Shown piece by piece: positions 1 through 9,010 of a stretch of DNA of 64,000 bases. The stretch is from Candidatus Rhabdochlamydia oedothoracis (GTDB taxonomy: Bacteria; Chlamydiota; Chlamydiia; Chlamydiales; Rhabdochlamydiaceae), in contig NZ_CP075587.1 in NCBI RefSeq assembly GCF_019453995.1, positions 1,054,001-1,118,000 of the forward strand, read 5' to 3'. The translations under genes were made by a program, and so were the position numbers. Below the pieces are notes generated by a model. The model worked only from the letters and a program-made list of their open reading frames with translations. It was not told the DNA's origin and searched no databases. Position 1 is the stretch's first letter. Every line of letters begins with the position of its first letter.

Positions 1-282
1 AAATATCATCCTATGTATACTTTGAAAGAAGGAATTGAATCCTTACGACAGAATGGACGTAAAGGAATCGAAATTCAACGGTATAAAGGATTAGGAGAGA
101 TGAATGCAGATCAACTTTGTGATACAACAATGGATCCTCAAAAACGTACCCTTCTTCATGTAACACTTCCTGATGCTATTGCAGCTGATCATACATTTAC
201 TATGCTTATGGGAGAAGAAGTTCCTCCTAGACGAAAGTTTATTGAGCAACACGCCCTGTCGGTTAAGAATTTGGATATTTAA
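1..282 (+). CDS. gyrB: DNA gyrase subunit B, C-terminal end (partial)
   Basis: The reading frame is open from the first base and ends at a stop at 282, so only about the last 93 residues of GyrB are present. They match the TOPRIM/C-terminal tail of type IIA topoisomerase B subunits: [13 protein letters not shown] is the hallmark segment, followed by the usual tail ending in VKNLDI. GyrB is the ATPase subunit that works with GyrA to introduce negative supercoils. The stop lies 16 bp before gyrA, so the two are almost certainly co-transcribed. The partner carries a GyrA box, which supports gyrase rather than topoisomerase IV. Confidence 0.95.
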   Translation, partial: KYHPMYTLKEGIESLRQNGRKGIEIQRYKGLGEMNADQLCDTTMDPQKRTLLHVTLPDAIAADHTFTMLMGEEVPPRRKFIEQHALSVKNLDI

Positions 283-298
283 GGAGAGTTAACCATCC

Positions 299-2740
299 AT
301 GTCCTATACTAAAGATGAAATTGTTACTTCCCGTAATATTGAAGAAGAGGTAAAAGAGAGCTATATTCGCTATTCGATGTCGGTGATTATTGCTAGGGCT
401 CTTCCCGATGTGCGCGATGGGCTAAAGCCCTCTCAAAGGCGTATTTTGTACGCAATGAGGCAGTTATCTTTAAGCCCTACTTCTAAACATCGTAAATGTG
501 CTAAAATTGCAGGAGATACCTCTGGGGATTACCATCCTCATGGAGAAGGGGTAATCTATCCTACTCTTGTTCGCATGGCACAGAGCTGGTCTATGCGCTA
601 TCGTTTAATCGATGGGCAAGGAAACTTTGGTTCAGTAGATGGTGATCCTCCAGCCGCTATGCGTTATACAGAAGCGCGTCTTACCCATGCTTCCACAGCT
701 TTAATGGAAGATTTGGATAAAGATACGGTCGACCTAATCCCTAACTACGATGAAACTAGAGTAGAGCCGACTGTATTTCCCGCTAAGTTTCCTAATTTAT
801 TAGCAAATGGATCTTCTGGGATCGCTGTAGGAATGGCTACCAATATTCCACCGCATAATTTAGCTGAATTAATTACAGCGACTTTATTGGTTATTGATGA
901 ACCGCAAACGACAATTGAAGAAATTATGACGGTAATGCCTGCGCCGGATTTTCCAACTGGTGGAATCATTTGTGGCTACCGAGGCATTAAAGAAGCTTAC
1001 CATACAGGTCGCGGGAAAATTACTCTGCGAGGAGTTATTCACATTGAAGATGGTGAATCTGATAAGCAAAAACTTGTTATCGATGAGATTCCTTATAACA
1101 TAAATAAGTCAGACCTAATTTTAAAAATAGCTGACCTTGTAAACGCTAAGACCATTACTGGGATTAGCGATTTACGCGATGAGTCGGATAAAGATGGGAT
1201 GCGGATTGTTTTAGAACTCAAACGTGGCGAGATCCCTGACGTTACGATTAATCAGTTGTATAAGTTTACCGACCTGCAGGTAACTTTTGGCTGTAACATG
1301 TTAGCTCTTGATAAGGGCTTGCCAAGAACGATGAATATCAAGCAGTTTATTGCCGCTTGGGTTGAGCATAGAATTGATGTTGTTCGCCGCCGTACCAGAT
1401 TTGAACTTGCAAAAGCACAAGCTCGTGCCCATGTCTTAGAAGGTTACTTGAAAGCTCTAGATAATTTGGATGCAATAGTTAAGCTTATTCGTTCCTCTGA
1501 TAACAAAGAAGCTGCTAAGCGACAATTAATGGCTGATTATGAATTGAGCGAAAGACAAGCATCTGCTGTTTTAGAGCTGCGTTTATACCAATTAACTGGG
1601 TTAGAAAGAGAGAAGATTGAATCTGAATACAACCAATTACTGGATAAAATTTCTCATTTTCTAGCTGTATTAGCTAATGAAACACTGGTACGAGGAATTA
1701 TTAAACAAGAGCTTTCGGAGCTTAAAAAGCATCATAATTCCGATCGAAAAACAAAAATCATTGCAGCAGAAGGGGAGTTTAATATTGAAGATCTCATCCC
1801 TGATTTGCCAGTGATTATTACGATTTCAGAAGATGACTATATCAAACGTATGCCCATAGATACTTTCCGTGAGCAACGCCGTGGAGGTCAAGGTGTGATT
1901 GGCATGGAGATGAAAAAAGAAAATGATGTTTTAAAAGATGTTTATGTTGCCTCTACACACGATTACCTATTGATTTTTACCAACTTTGGCAGATGCTATT
2001 GGCTAAAGGTATGGGAAATTCCAGAAGCAGGAAGAAGGTCTAAAGGAAAGCCCTTAGTCAATCTTTTAGAAGACATACGCCCTTCTGAAAAAATTGCTAC
2101 CGTCTTAAAAGTAAAGAAATTTGAAGAAGATCATTATATCTTTTTAGCAACAAAGCAAGGGGTTGTAAAGAAAACAGAGCTTACAGCTTTTAGCTCTCCT
2201 CGCCGTAAAGGGATCTATGCAATCAATATTGATGAGGGAGATGAAGTAATTGCAGCTCGCCTAACGAAAGAAGGAGAGCAGATCATGCTATTTACAAAAA
2301 ATGGAATGGCTGTTCGTTTTGATCAAACACAGGTACGCGCAATGGGTCGTGTAGCACGAGGGGTTAGAGGGGCTCTTTTACGTAATAAAGAAGACGTCGT
2401 TGTTTCTTGTGAGGCTGTTTCTGGTGATCAAAACCTGCTCGTTGTTTGCTCCAAAGGTTTTGGAAAGCGCTCAAAAGTCAATGATTTTAGGCAAACCAAC
2501 CGCGGAGGTGTGGGAGTGCGCTCTATTATTACAAGTGATCGTAACGGTCCTGTAATTGGAGCTGTATCTGTTACCGATCAAGATAGTGTGGTTATGATGT
2601 CAAATACAGGTCAAACCTTGCGCATTAATATGCAAGATGTGCGAGTGATGGGACGCTCTACTCAAGGGGTTCGCTTGGTTAATTTGCACGCACAAGATCA
2701 CTTAGTGGCTATCCAAAAAATTGAACGTATTGAAGAATGA
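299..2740 (+). CDS. gyrA: DNA gyrase subunit A
   Basis: 813 residues, near the usual GyrA length. The N-terminal breakage-reunion domain holds the active-site tyrosine at about residue 123 (AAMRYTEARL) within the GQGNFGSVDGD region. The C-terminal beta-pinwheel carries the GyrA box QRRGGQG at about residues 525-531, which separates gyrase from ParC. In the quinolone-resistance region the residues matching E. coli Ser83 and Asp87 are Gly84 and Pro88 (HPHGEGVIYPT). It follows gyrB by 16 bp and precedes tmk by 13 bp, forming a gyrB-gyrA-tmk-holB run like that of Chlamydia. ATG start with GGAGAG about 10 bp upstream. Confidence 0.97.
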   Translation: MSYTKDEIVTSRNIEEEVKESYIRYSMSVIIARALPDVRDGLKPSQRRILYAMRQLSLSPTSKHRKCAKIAGDTSGDYHPHGEGVIYPTLVRMAQSWSMRYRLIDGQGNFGSVDGDPPAAMRYTEARLTHASTALMEDLDKDTVDLIPNYDETRVEPTVFPAKFPNLLANGSSGIAVGMATNIPPHNLAELITATLLVIDEPQTTIEEIMTVMPAPDFPTGGIICGYRGIKEAYHTGRGKITLRGVIHIEDGESDKQKLVIDEIPYNINKSDLILKIADLVNAKTITGISDLRDESDKDGMRIVLELKRGEIPDVTINQLYKFTDLQVTFGCNMLALDKGLPRTMNIKQFIAAWVEHRIDVVRRRTRFELAKAQARAHVLEGYLKALDNLDAIVKLIRSSDNKEAAKRQLMADYELSERQASAVLELRLYQLTGLEREKIESEYNQLLDKISHFLAVLANETLVRGIIKQELSELKKHHNSDRKTKIIAAEGEFNIEDLIPDLPVIITISEDDYIKRMPIDTFREQRRGGQGVIGMEMKKENDVLKDVYVASTHDYLLIFTNFGRCYWLKVWEIPEAGRRSKGKPLVNLLEDIRPSEKIATVLKVKKFEEDHYIFLATKQGVVKKTELTAFSSPRRKGIYAINIDEGDEVIAARLTKEGEQIMLFTKNGMAVRFDQTQVRAMGRVARGVRGALLRNKEDVVVSCEAVSGDQNLLVVCSKGFGKRSKVNDFRQTNRGGVGVRSIITSDRNGPVIGAVSVTDQDSVVMMSNTGQTLRINMQDVRVMGRSTQGVRLVNLHAQDHLVAIQKIERIEE

Positions 2741-2753
2741 GGTTTCAAAATAG

Positions 2754-3389
2754 ATGCAACATCAAGGGCATCTAATTACTTTTGAAGGAGGAGAGGGTGT
2801 AGGTAAAACAACTCTTATCGATGCTCTCTACCAATACTTGCAAAACAGTAGGCAAGATGTAATTAAGACCCGTGCTCCAGGTGGTACTGAAATTGGGCGG
2901 TTGATTCGGGAAATTTTATTGAATCAACACCAAGATAAAATGTCTTATCTATGCGAGTTATTTCTCTTTTTGGCAGACCGTTCTCAACACGTAGATGAAT
3001 TGATTCTTCCTGCTTTAAAACAGAGGAAAATTGTTCTATGCGATCGTTTTAATGATTCTACCATCGCCTATCAAGCAGCTGGTAGGCATCAAGAAGAAAG
3101 ACAGATCGGAGATCTTTGTGCATTTGCTTCATTGCATGTACCTATTCAGTTAACCTTTTATTTGGATTTAGACCCAGGACTAGCTCTAAAGCGCGTGGAT
3201 CGGATGAAAGATAGAGATCGCATTGAAGCAGAAAATATCGCATTTCACAAAAAAATTAGACAGGCATTTCATGCCCTAATAGAAAAAGATCCCAAACGAT
3301 TCGTGATATTAGACGCTTCGTTAGATCCAAGTGAAGTATTTGAAATAGCAAAACGGCACCTTGATGAATTCCTCCAAACTTATCGGTAA
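2754..3389 (+). CDS. tmk: thymidylate kinase
   Basis: 211 residues, typical for bacterial dTMP kinase, which converts dTMP to dTDP for DNA synthesis. The P-loop is near the N terminus (FEGGEGVGKTTL, about residues 9-20). The DRF motif follows at about residue 97 (LCDRFNDSTIAYQ), and the arginine-rich LID is around DRMKDRDRIE. The gene starts 13 bp after gyrA, and its 3' end overlaps holB by 26 bp, which suggests translational coupling. Nothing in it looks damaged. Confidence 0.95.
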   Translation: MQHQGHLITFEGGEGVGKTTLIDALYQYLQNSRQDVIKTRAPGGTEIGRLIREILLNQHQDKMSYLCELFLFLADRSQHVDELILPALKQRKIVLCDRFNDSTIAYQAAGRHQEERQIGDLCAFASLHVPIQLTFYLDLDPGLALKRVDRMKDRDRIEAENIAFHKKIRQAFHALIEKDPKRFVILDASLDPSEVFEIAKRHLDEFLQTYR

Positions 3390-4308
3390 TCAAGCAGCAG
3401 CGCAGATCATTATGCGTATGCTATCCAATCATACCCTTCCGCACACACTTTTGTTTCACGGACAAAATGGAGTGGGTAAAAGCATTCTAGCAAAAGAAGT
3501 AGCGGAAGGATTAATGGGAAGTTCCCATATCGAAAAAATTCGAAAGCAAATCCATCCCGATCTTACTCTATTACATCCTGAAGGGAAAAGTGGTGTTTAT
3601 TCGATGGAACAAATGCGCTCTTTGCTGCAAATGGTTTCACTTTCTCCTTTTGAAGCAAAAGTCAAGGTCTTTATTCTTCAAGAAGTCGATAAGCTCTCTA
3701 CTATTTGTAGTAATGCTCTTTTAAAAACTTTAGAAGAGGCGAGTTCTGATACCTATTTTATTTTATTGACCGACCAGATAGAAAAACTGCTTGAAACGGT
3801 TACCTCTCGTTGTTATAAAGTGCGATTTTTTCCTATTCCCTCTGATTTAATCGCCTCCTTTCTACAAGAACATACGACTCTCGCAAAAGAAGAAGTTAGA
3901 AACATAGCAGATAGGTCTCAAGGCTCTTTAGCCAGAGCTCAATGGTTGTCAGAGGTAAAATCAGAAAAGTTGCAGAGGTTTTTAACCGAGCTCTTTAGCT
4001 TAAACCTGCCCCAAGACTATAGTCCATTTATCCAGCTCATGGCAGGTACAGATGCTTTGCTAGAAGACACAAATGCAGAAACAATTCTAGAAGAGATCTT
4101 AGAGTGGTATAGAGATCTGCATGCATTTAAGTACCAAGCGCCTGGATTTTACCATAGCAATCATATGCAGCTATTAGCCAAAAAAGCTAAAGAACCGCTA
4201 CCTTCTCTGGAGAGAATATTAGAAGTATTTATCCAAGCTCAAACAGCACTGCAGCGCAATATTAAGCTACCCGTTGTCATAGAGGATATGTTATTGCAAT
4301 TAGCTTAA
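3364..4308 (+). CDS. holB: DNA polymerase III delta' subunit
   Basis: About 314 residues of an AAA+ clamp-loader subunit. It has the GNQAA start, Walker A GQNGVGKS near residue 34, and the SNALLKTLEEASSDT (sensor 1) and SRCYKVRFFP segments typical of delta'. A zinc-finger CxxC set is not obvious. The frame also opens at a TTG at 3361, but the ATG at 3364 is more likely. It begins inside the end of tmk and shares its operon. Delta' is the structural stator of the clamp loader that loads the beta clamp. An IS30 relic begins about 150 bp after the stop, and the intervening 150 bp shows nothing recognisable. Confidence 0.9.
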   Translation: MNSSKLIGNQAAAQIIMRMLSNHTLPHTLLFHGQNGVGKSILAKEVAEGLMGSSHIEKIRKQIHPDLTLLHPEGKSGVYSMEQMRSLLQMVSLSPFEAKVKVFILQEVDKLSTICSNALLKTLEEASSDTYFILLTDQIEKLLETVTSRCYKVRFFPIPSDLIASFLQEHTTLAKEEVRNIADRSQGSLARAQWLSEVKSEKLQRFLTELFSLNLPQDYSPFIQLMAGTDALLEDTNAETILEEILEWYRDLHAFKYQAPGFYHSNHMQLLAKKAKEPLPSLERILEVFIQAQTALQRNIKLPVVIEDMLLQLA

Positions 4309-4458
4309 ACATTTTTAGTAGTCCTAAACATGTAATGCTCGCATTGGAAGCCTTGAGTTTTTTGAATCTTTTTTCGCAGAATGTGTCTTCTACCCATCTG
4401 CAGGCTCGATAACATGCGCTTTCTCTCAGAGCGTAACTATAACCTGTGTGAAAATACG

Positions 4459-4969
4459 AAAGATTTTGTACGCACATTAACAGCAGACAACGAAAAAGAA
4501 TTTGCCTATCACCAAATGGTTAATTTCGAGCTAGAGACAGACTTCTACTTTGCAACGCCCTACCATTCTTGGGAAAGAGGCTTAAATGAGCATACAAACG
4601 GACTAGTTATACTAGTTTGATTTCAAATTAAGAATTGCATAACTAGGTTTTTTTGAAAAAACTGCTCTATCTTGCAAGGAGATGTTATCTTTTGTATAAA
4701 AATGTTTATATATTAAAACTCTTAATTTGAATGCAAACGAGTATAGGCAATATTTTCCTAAAACACAAAGCTTTTTAGATACGACTTCCAAGGATATGAA
4801 AAGGGTGGAAACTTATACTAAATAACAGACCTAGAAAGGCTCTCAACTTCGAAACTCCACTAGAAGTGTTTAGGAGGTTATCTACAAACATGCTATGCTC
4901 GGGTGCATAATAGATGTTTTTTCAAGTATTTATATGTTCTTTTTTGTGCACTTCGAGGTTGAAAGGGCC
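4459..4969 (+). mobile_element. IS30-family relic, 5' truncated, split by a MITE
   Basis: The 3' part of the IS30 transposase (segments TLTADN, KEFAYHQM and PYHSWERGLNEHTNGL) is followed by the IS right end GTTGAAAGGGCC. The 5' half of the element is missing. The reading frame is broken by a 134-bp element at 4610-4743 and by a small insertion near 4815. One conserved glycine is changed (NEKEF instead of NGKEF), so this is an old, dead copy. Intact copies lie at 45337-46476 and 48992-50131. Confidence 0.9.
4610..4743 (+). mobile_element. 134-bp MITE (family A) inside IS30
   Basis: Comparison with intact IS30 copies shows a clean 134-bp insertion flanked by a TA duplication. The ends are imperfect inverted repeats: TACTAGTTTGATTTCAAATT on the left and the complement of a TACTCGTTTGCATTCAAATT end on the right. 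There is no coding capacity. Other copies lie at 20155-20287, 29808-29941 and 31665-31798. TA targets and the TACTAGT start suggest cross-mobilisation by the IS630-type transposase (inference). Confidence 0.9.
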
Positions 4970-5059
4970 ATTGTTTAAGAGATATAGCTGAAAATGCTTT
5001 TGTTAAGATAGGAATCTATAAATGAAAGCTTTAAAATAAGGGGTTATGCAAGAAATCTA

Positions 5060-5803
5060 TTACACTTGCCCTAGTAGTTTCATCGTATATTTTGCTGGCA
5101 AGGCTCTTAGGAGACGAGTTGCGATTTTGTAAAAGAAAAATGGTTCACAGCTTGATTTATTACTTAAAGCAAAATTAACCATGCATTTGCCCATTTTTTC
5201 TGCTGTCCAAGTAAAGGGAAGCTTTCTTGGGGTTTTTAGTCCTGCTGTATCTACAGGTCCCGGGTATACTACAGAAAATCGCAAGTTGGTCCCGTAATAA
5301 GTTAGAGATAAGCTTTCAAAAGCTTTGGCAATAGCTGCCTTTGAAGCACTATATGCGCTTCCTGCTAAAGGTGCAAAAATAGCATTTATAGAACTTGTGG
5401 CGATGAATTTTGTACCACCATTTTCCCGAGAAGGCTTTTCCCAAAATTCTACCCAAGCTAAAACACCGAAATAGTTGACCTGCATAATATTTTCATGGAT
5501 TTTGAGATTAAACCCATTAGGATTCTCGATAACAGCTTCTCCTGCTATGCCAGCATTCAAAAAAAACAAGGATGGGTAAAGTTTTCTTTCGAGAATTTGT
5601 TTTGAAGTTTCTCCAATATTTTCTTTCCTGGACACGTCGCAAATTATTGGAATAAAGGAGCTTGATAGCTCATTTTGAATTTCTATGAGCTTATCTTCCG
5701 AACGTGCTACACCAATGACTGTCCAACCTCGATTTACAAGTTCTCTAGAGATGGCTTTTCCTATGCCAGAAGAGGCACCGGTAACTAAAGCGATATTATC
5801 CAT
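5060..5803 (-). CDS. short-chain dehydrogenase/reductase
   Basis: 247 residues with a classical SDR layout. The NAD(P)-binding TGASSGIG is at about residues 8-15, NAG at about 84, the catalytic Ser in ATSSINA and YSASK with the catalytic Tyr and Lys. The substrate cannot be read from the sequence. It lies 207 bp downstream of the xseA-xseB-dxs-nadK operon on the same strand and may have its own promoter. The frame stays open upstream of the ATG into a segment resembling another family (see 5807-5897), so the ATG at 5803 is preferred for homology reasons. Confidence 0.85.
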   Translation of the reverse strand: MDNIALVTGASSGIGKAISRELVNRGWTVIGVARSEDKLIEIQNELSSSFIPIICDVSRKENIGETSKQILERKLYPSLFFLNAGIAGEAVIENPNGFNLKIHENIMQVNYFGVLAWVEFWEKPSRENGGTKFIATSSINAIFAPLAGSAYSASKAAIAKAFESLSLTYYGTNLRFSVVYPGPVDTAGLKTPRKLPFTWTAEKMGKCMVNFALSNKSSCEPFFFYKIATRLLRALPAKYTMKLLGQV

Positions 5804-5806
5804 TAT

Positions 5807-5897
5807 TTTTTTATTCTCTTTGTTTTCGGGTTTGGGATATCGAATAAGCTCTCGATTGACTGCTAATGCAGCTTTGAATTGAGAAGATCGTATCTTT
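5807..5897 (-). pseudogene. possible YhcG/DUF1016 N-terminal remnant
   Basis: Read on the minus strand, the 90 bp upstream of the dehydrogenase encode SSQFKAALAVNRELIRY, resembling the start of YhcG/DUF1016 nuclease-related proteins (typically ...AALAVNRELIxLYW). The segment has no start codon, begins after a stop and runs in frame into the dehydrogenase. I read it as a scar of a lost gene. It is short, so the family call is tentative. Confidence 0.3.
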
Positions 5898-6010
5898 TTT
5901 TATCTCTCAATTATCAAGCAAAATCTTCATGCGTTATATAAAAACAAACAAGCATAAATTATACAATAAGGTACTTTTTTATGCATCTATCATTTTGCTT
6001 GACGGGATAA

Positions 6011-6850
6011 CTAGCGGAGCTTGCCTGACCATCCAAGCTTGGTACGCAATGTAGAAAAGTAATCTCGCCGTGGAAGACTTACCAGCTTGAAGTTTTTTTT
6101 GCTTCTTGTGATCTCAAAGATTTCTGATTTTTTTAATTCATAGTAATTGAGTCCATCTGCATGTATTTCAATAGGATCATAATTGCTTAAATATTCAATT
6201 TGGATCTTTTGATTGGCAGGAAGGACAATTGGGCAATTTGAAATGGTATGTGGGCAGATAGGAGTTAAAACCAAGGCTTCTAGATCAGGGCTGATGATAG
6301 GACCGCCTGCTGATAGAGAATAAGCTGTAGAGCCGTTTGGAGTAGCTATAATGATTCCATCGGCTTCAAAAGTATTTAAGTACACTCCATCTATATGGAT
6401 AGCGATTTTTACTAAACAGCGGTTGCTTCCTCGGTGTACAACAATATCATTTACGGCAAAGCATCCCTTGTGACTTGTCGATTTTCCTTCAATGACCACT
6501 CTCTTATGTAATTGGAAACAGCCCTTAATCAAGTCTTGCAGGCTAGGATAGAGATCTGAAATCGGTACATCTGCCATAAATCCCAAATGCCCTAAATTAA
6601 TCCCTAAGATCGGAATATCAAGGTGTGCATATTTATGAACTAGCTTTAAGATGCTGCCATCGCCACCCATGGAAATCATAAATGAGATAGTTGTTAGATC
6701 TATCTCTGACAAAGGAATAGCGCCGATAACCTGCGCTTTTTCATCTTCTGCAACCACAGTGATATTCTGACTGTTCAAGAACTCTCTAATATCGATTGCT
6801 AGATCTTTTGAGAGCTGCTTATTAATATTTGGAAAAAGAGCGATAATCAT
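6011..6850 (-). CDS. nadK: NAD kinase
   Basis: 279 residues. The signature GGDG motif (MGGDGSILK, about residue 62) and the NGSTAY motif (about residue 173) identify an ATP-NAD kinase, which makes NADP+. The ATG lies 29 bp inside the 3' end of dxs, so translation is probably coupled. It is the last gene of the xseA-xseB-dxs-nadK operon. Chlamydial genomes usually keep this enzyme, and nothing here looks degraded. Confidence 0.94.
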   Translation of the reverse strand: MIIALFPNINKQLSKDLAIDIREFLNSQNITVVAEDEKAQVIGAIPLSEIDLTTISFMISMGGDGSILKLVHKYAHLDIPILGINLGHLGFMADVPISDLYPSLQDLIKGCFQLHKRVVIEGKSTSHKGCFAVNDIVVHRGSNRCLVKIAIHIDGVYLNTFEADGIIIATPNGSTAYSLSAGGPIISPDLEALVLTPICPHTISNCPIVLPANQKIQIEYLSNYDPIEIHADGLNYYELKKSEIFEITRSKKNFKLVSLPRRDYFSTLRTKLGWSGKLR

Positions 6851-8750
6851 ACGAAGGAGGGTTTAATTGTTCAGAAAAAGAGAAGAATTCTTTTTTAATT
6901 TGTTCTGCAATCGCTTTAGGGGATAGATTTAAGCTTTGCATCAAATCTTGATAGCTGCCTTGCTCGATAAATGCTTCAGGTATTCCTAGATTGAGCACCT
7001 GTAATTGATAGAATTTATTGCGTACAATAAATTGATTAAAGATAGAAGCAAATCCTCCATTTATACTGTGTTCTTCTAAGGTAACAATATAAGTGTGTTT
7101 AGTTAAAATAGAGTATAAGAGATCTTGGTCAAGTGGCTTTAAAAAAATAGGATCAACTATAGTTGCATCAATTCCATAAGGCAAAAGGATCTCTCTCACC
7201 TTTATAGCAGTATAACACATATGTCCCACTGCAATAATCGCTAATTTGCTACCAGTAACTACTATTTCGCCAATTCCAAGAGAACGGGTCTTTAAAGCAG
7301 CATCTGTTTCTTCTGTTGCCATATTTGGATAACGTATAGCTGTTGGTAGACCCCAAGAAAAAGCACTTTCGAGCAGCTCTTTTAATAGCTGAGCATTACG
7401 AGGTTGGCAAATCACCATGTTAGGCATAACATTGAGAAAAGAGATATCGTAGATACCGTGGTGCGTTGACCCATCTGGCCCTGAAATACCAGCTCTATCA
7501 ATAGCAAATACAACAGGAAGCTCTTGGAGACAAACATCGTGAAACAAATTATCAAAAGCTCTTTGCAAAAAAGTAGCGTAGATTGAACAAACGACTTTCA
7601 TTTTTTTGCCATAAGCGATCCCTCCGCAAAAAGTAACAGCATGTCCTTCCGCAATACCTACATCTAGACATCTTTCAGGGAAGGCTTTCATAAACTCTTG
7701 TAAACAAGAGCCAGCTAGCATAGCAGGGGTTACTGCAATTAAACTTGGGTCGTTTTTAGCCATTTCAAGGATATGTTTTCCAAATACTTGAGGAAAACTT
7801 ACTTGAGAAGATGTCGTTAAAAATTTCTCAGTCTGTTTATCAAAGGGTTTACAGCCATGCCAAGAAACAGGATTTAAAGTAGCGGTTTGCATACCTTGAC
7901 CTTTTACTGTTAATATATGCAATAAAACAGGGTGTGGATTATTTTTAAGCGCTTCAAAAACCAAGATGAGTTTACTAATATCATGTCCATTGATGGGGCC
8001 TACATAATCAAGATGAAACTGTTCAAAAAAAGGAGCTGTGCTAAAGAGGTTTTTTAAGGACTCTTTAAGTTTGTGCCCTTGTTTGGCAAGTTGGATGCCT
8101 AAGCCAGGAAATTTAGATAGCAAAGACTCTAACTCATTATAGATCTTATTAGAGCGAGGATGGTTGAAAAACCTACTTAGAATATACTTCATTGCTCCTA
8201 CGTTCTCTGAGATCGACATTTCATTATCATTTAAGACCACGATGAAATCCCTTAAATCTCTAGGTATATTATTAAGGGCTTCTAATGTAAGACCGCAGGT
8301 AAGAGTAGCATCGCCTATTATAGGAAGAACGTGCTCTTTACGCTTATTTATATCGCGATTTTTTGCAACACCTAAACCAAGAGATAAAGCAGTGCCAGCG
8401 TGACCTGCGTAAAAGTGATCGTGTTTAGATTCTTTAGGATTGCAAAAACCGCACAACCCTTTAAATTTACGAATCTGATCAAACCTATGATAGCGGCCTG
8501 TTAAAAGCTTGTGGGGATAGGATTGATGGCTTACATCAAAAACAAATTTATCGCCAGGGGAATCAAATACATGATGTAGAGCAATTATAAGCTCAACAAT
8601 TCCTAAATTAGACGCTAAATGTCCTCCGTTAACAGCCATTACATCAATGATCTTTTGCCTGATTTCGGTAGCTAATAACTTAAGAGAGTCTAAAGAAAAA
8701 TATTTAATTTGCTCTGGGGAAGAAATCTGACTTAACAAGGGATAGCTCAT
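6822..8750 (-). CDS. dxs: 1-deoxy-D-xylulose-5-phosphate synthase
   Basis: 642 residues of a thiamine-diphosphate transketolase-like enzyme. It condenses pyruvate and glyceraldehyde-3-phosphate in the first step of the MEP isoprenoid pathway. Visible features are the cofactor region ([16 protein letters not shown] ... [10 protein letters not shown]), the PINGHD segment, and the C-terminal half with [15 protein letters not shown] and the transketolase C domain. The usual GDG of the cofactor motif reads GDA. The start overlaps the xseB stop by 4 bp, and the end overlaps nadK by 29 bp. An ispA-type synthase at 54298 would act later in the same pathway. Confidence 0.95.
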   Translation of the reverse strand: MSYPLLSQISSPEQIKYFSLDSLKLLATEIRQKIIDVMAVNGGHLASNLGIVELIIALHHVFDSPGDKFVFDVSHQSYPHKLLTGRYHRFDQIRKFKGLCGFCNPKESKHDHFYAGHAGTALSLGLGVAKNRDINKRKEHVLPIIGDATLTCGLTLEALNNIPRDLRDFIVVLNDNEMSISENVGAMKYILSRFFNHPRSNKIYNELESLLSKFPGLGIQLAKQGHKLKESLKNLFSTAPFFEQFHLDYVGPINGHDISKLILVFEALKNNPHPVLLHILTVKGQGMQTATLNPVSWHGCKPFDKQTEKFLTTSSQVSFPQVFGKHILEMAKNDPSLIAVTPAMLAGSCLQEFMKAFPERCLDVGIAEGHAVTFCGGIAYGKKMKVVCSIYATFLQRAFDNLFHDVCLQELPVVFAIDRAGISGPDGSTHHGIYDISFLNVMPNMVICQPRNAQLLKELLESAFSWGLPTAIRYPNMATEETDAALKTRSLGIGEIVVTGSKLAIIAVGHMCYTAIKVREILLPYGIDATIVDPIFLKPLDQDLLYSILTKHTYIVTLEEHSINGGFASIFNQFIVRNKFYQLQVLNLGIPEAFIEQGSYQDLMQSLNLSPKAIAEQIKKEFFSFSEQLNPPSYDYRSFSKY

Positions 8751-9010
8751 GAGAGATGCTCGCTAGCGTGCAAAAAAGGGGCTGTTTCTGGTTTTCCCTC
8801 TTGATCTATTACTAAACCACCTTCTCGGTTTTTCATTAATGTTTCCACTTCTTGCTCTGCTTTTTTTAATTTTTCATTACAAGAGCTGATTAAGCCATCA
8901 GCTTCCTTATAAAGAGCTAAGGACTCTTCTAGGGAAACTTTTTTAGAATTCATCTGTTCTAAAATTTCTTCTAAACGCAAATAGGAACTTTCAAATGAAG
9001 CATCTTTCAT
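8747..9010 (-). CDS. xseB: exodeoxyribonuclease VII small subunit
   Basis: 87 residues with the XseB core: [28 protein letters not shown] followed by a coiled region and a charged tail. It pairs with XseA to form the single-strand exonuclease. It overlaps xseA by 4 bp and dxs by 4 bp, a tight operon. The C-terminal tail (about residues 63-87) is longer than the minimal XseB. Confidence 0.92.
   Translation of the reverse strand: MKDASFESSYLRLEEILEQMNSKKVSLEESLALYKEADGLISSCNEKLKKAEQEVETLMKNREGGLVIDQEGKPETAPFLHASEHLS

Noticed and set aside
4381-4620. 79-codon frame as a stand-alone gene
   Set aside because: It is only the 5'-truncated IS30 transposase; the first part of the frame has no homology and the end is MITE sequence.
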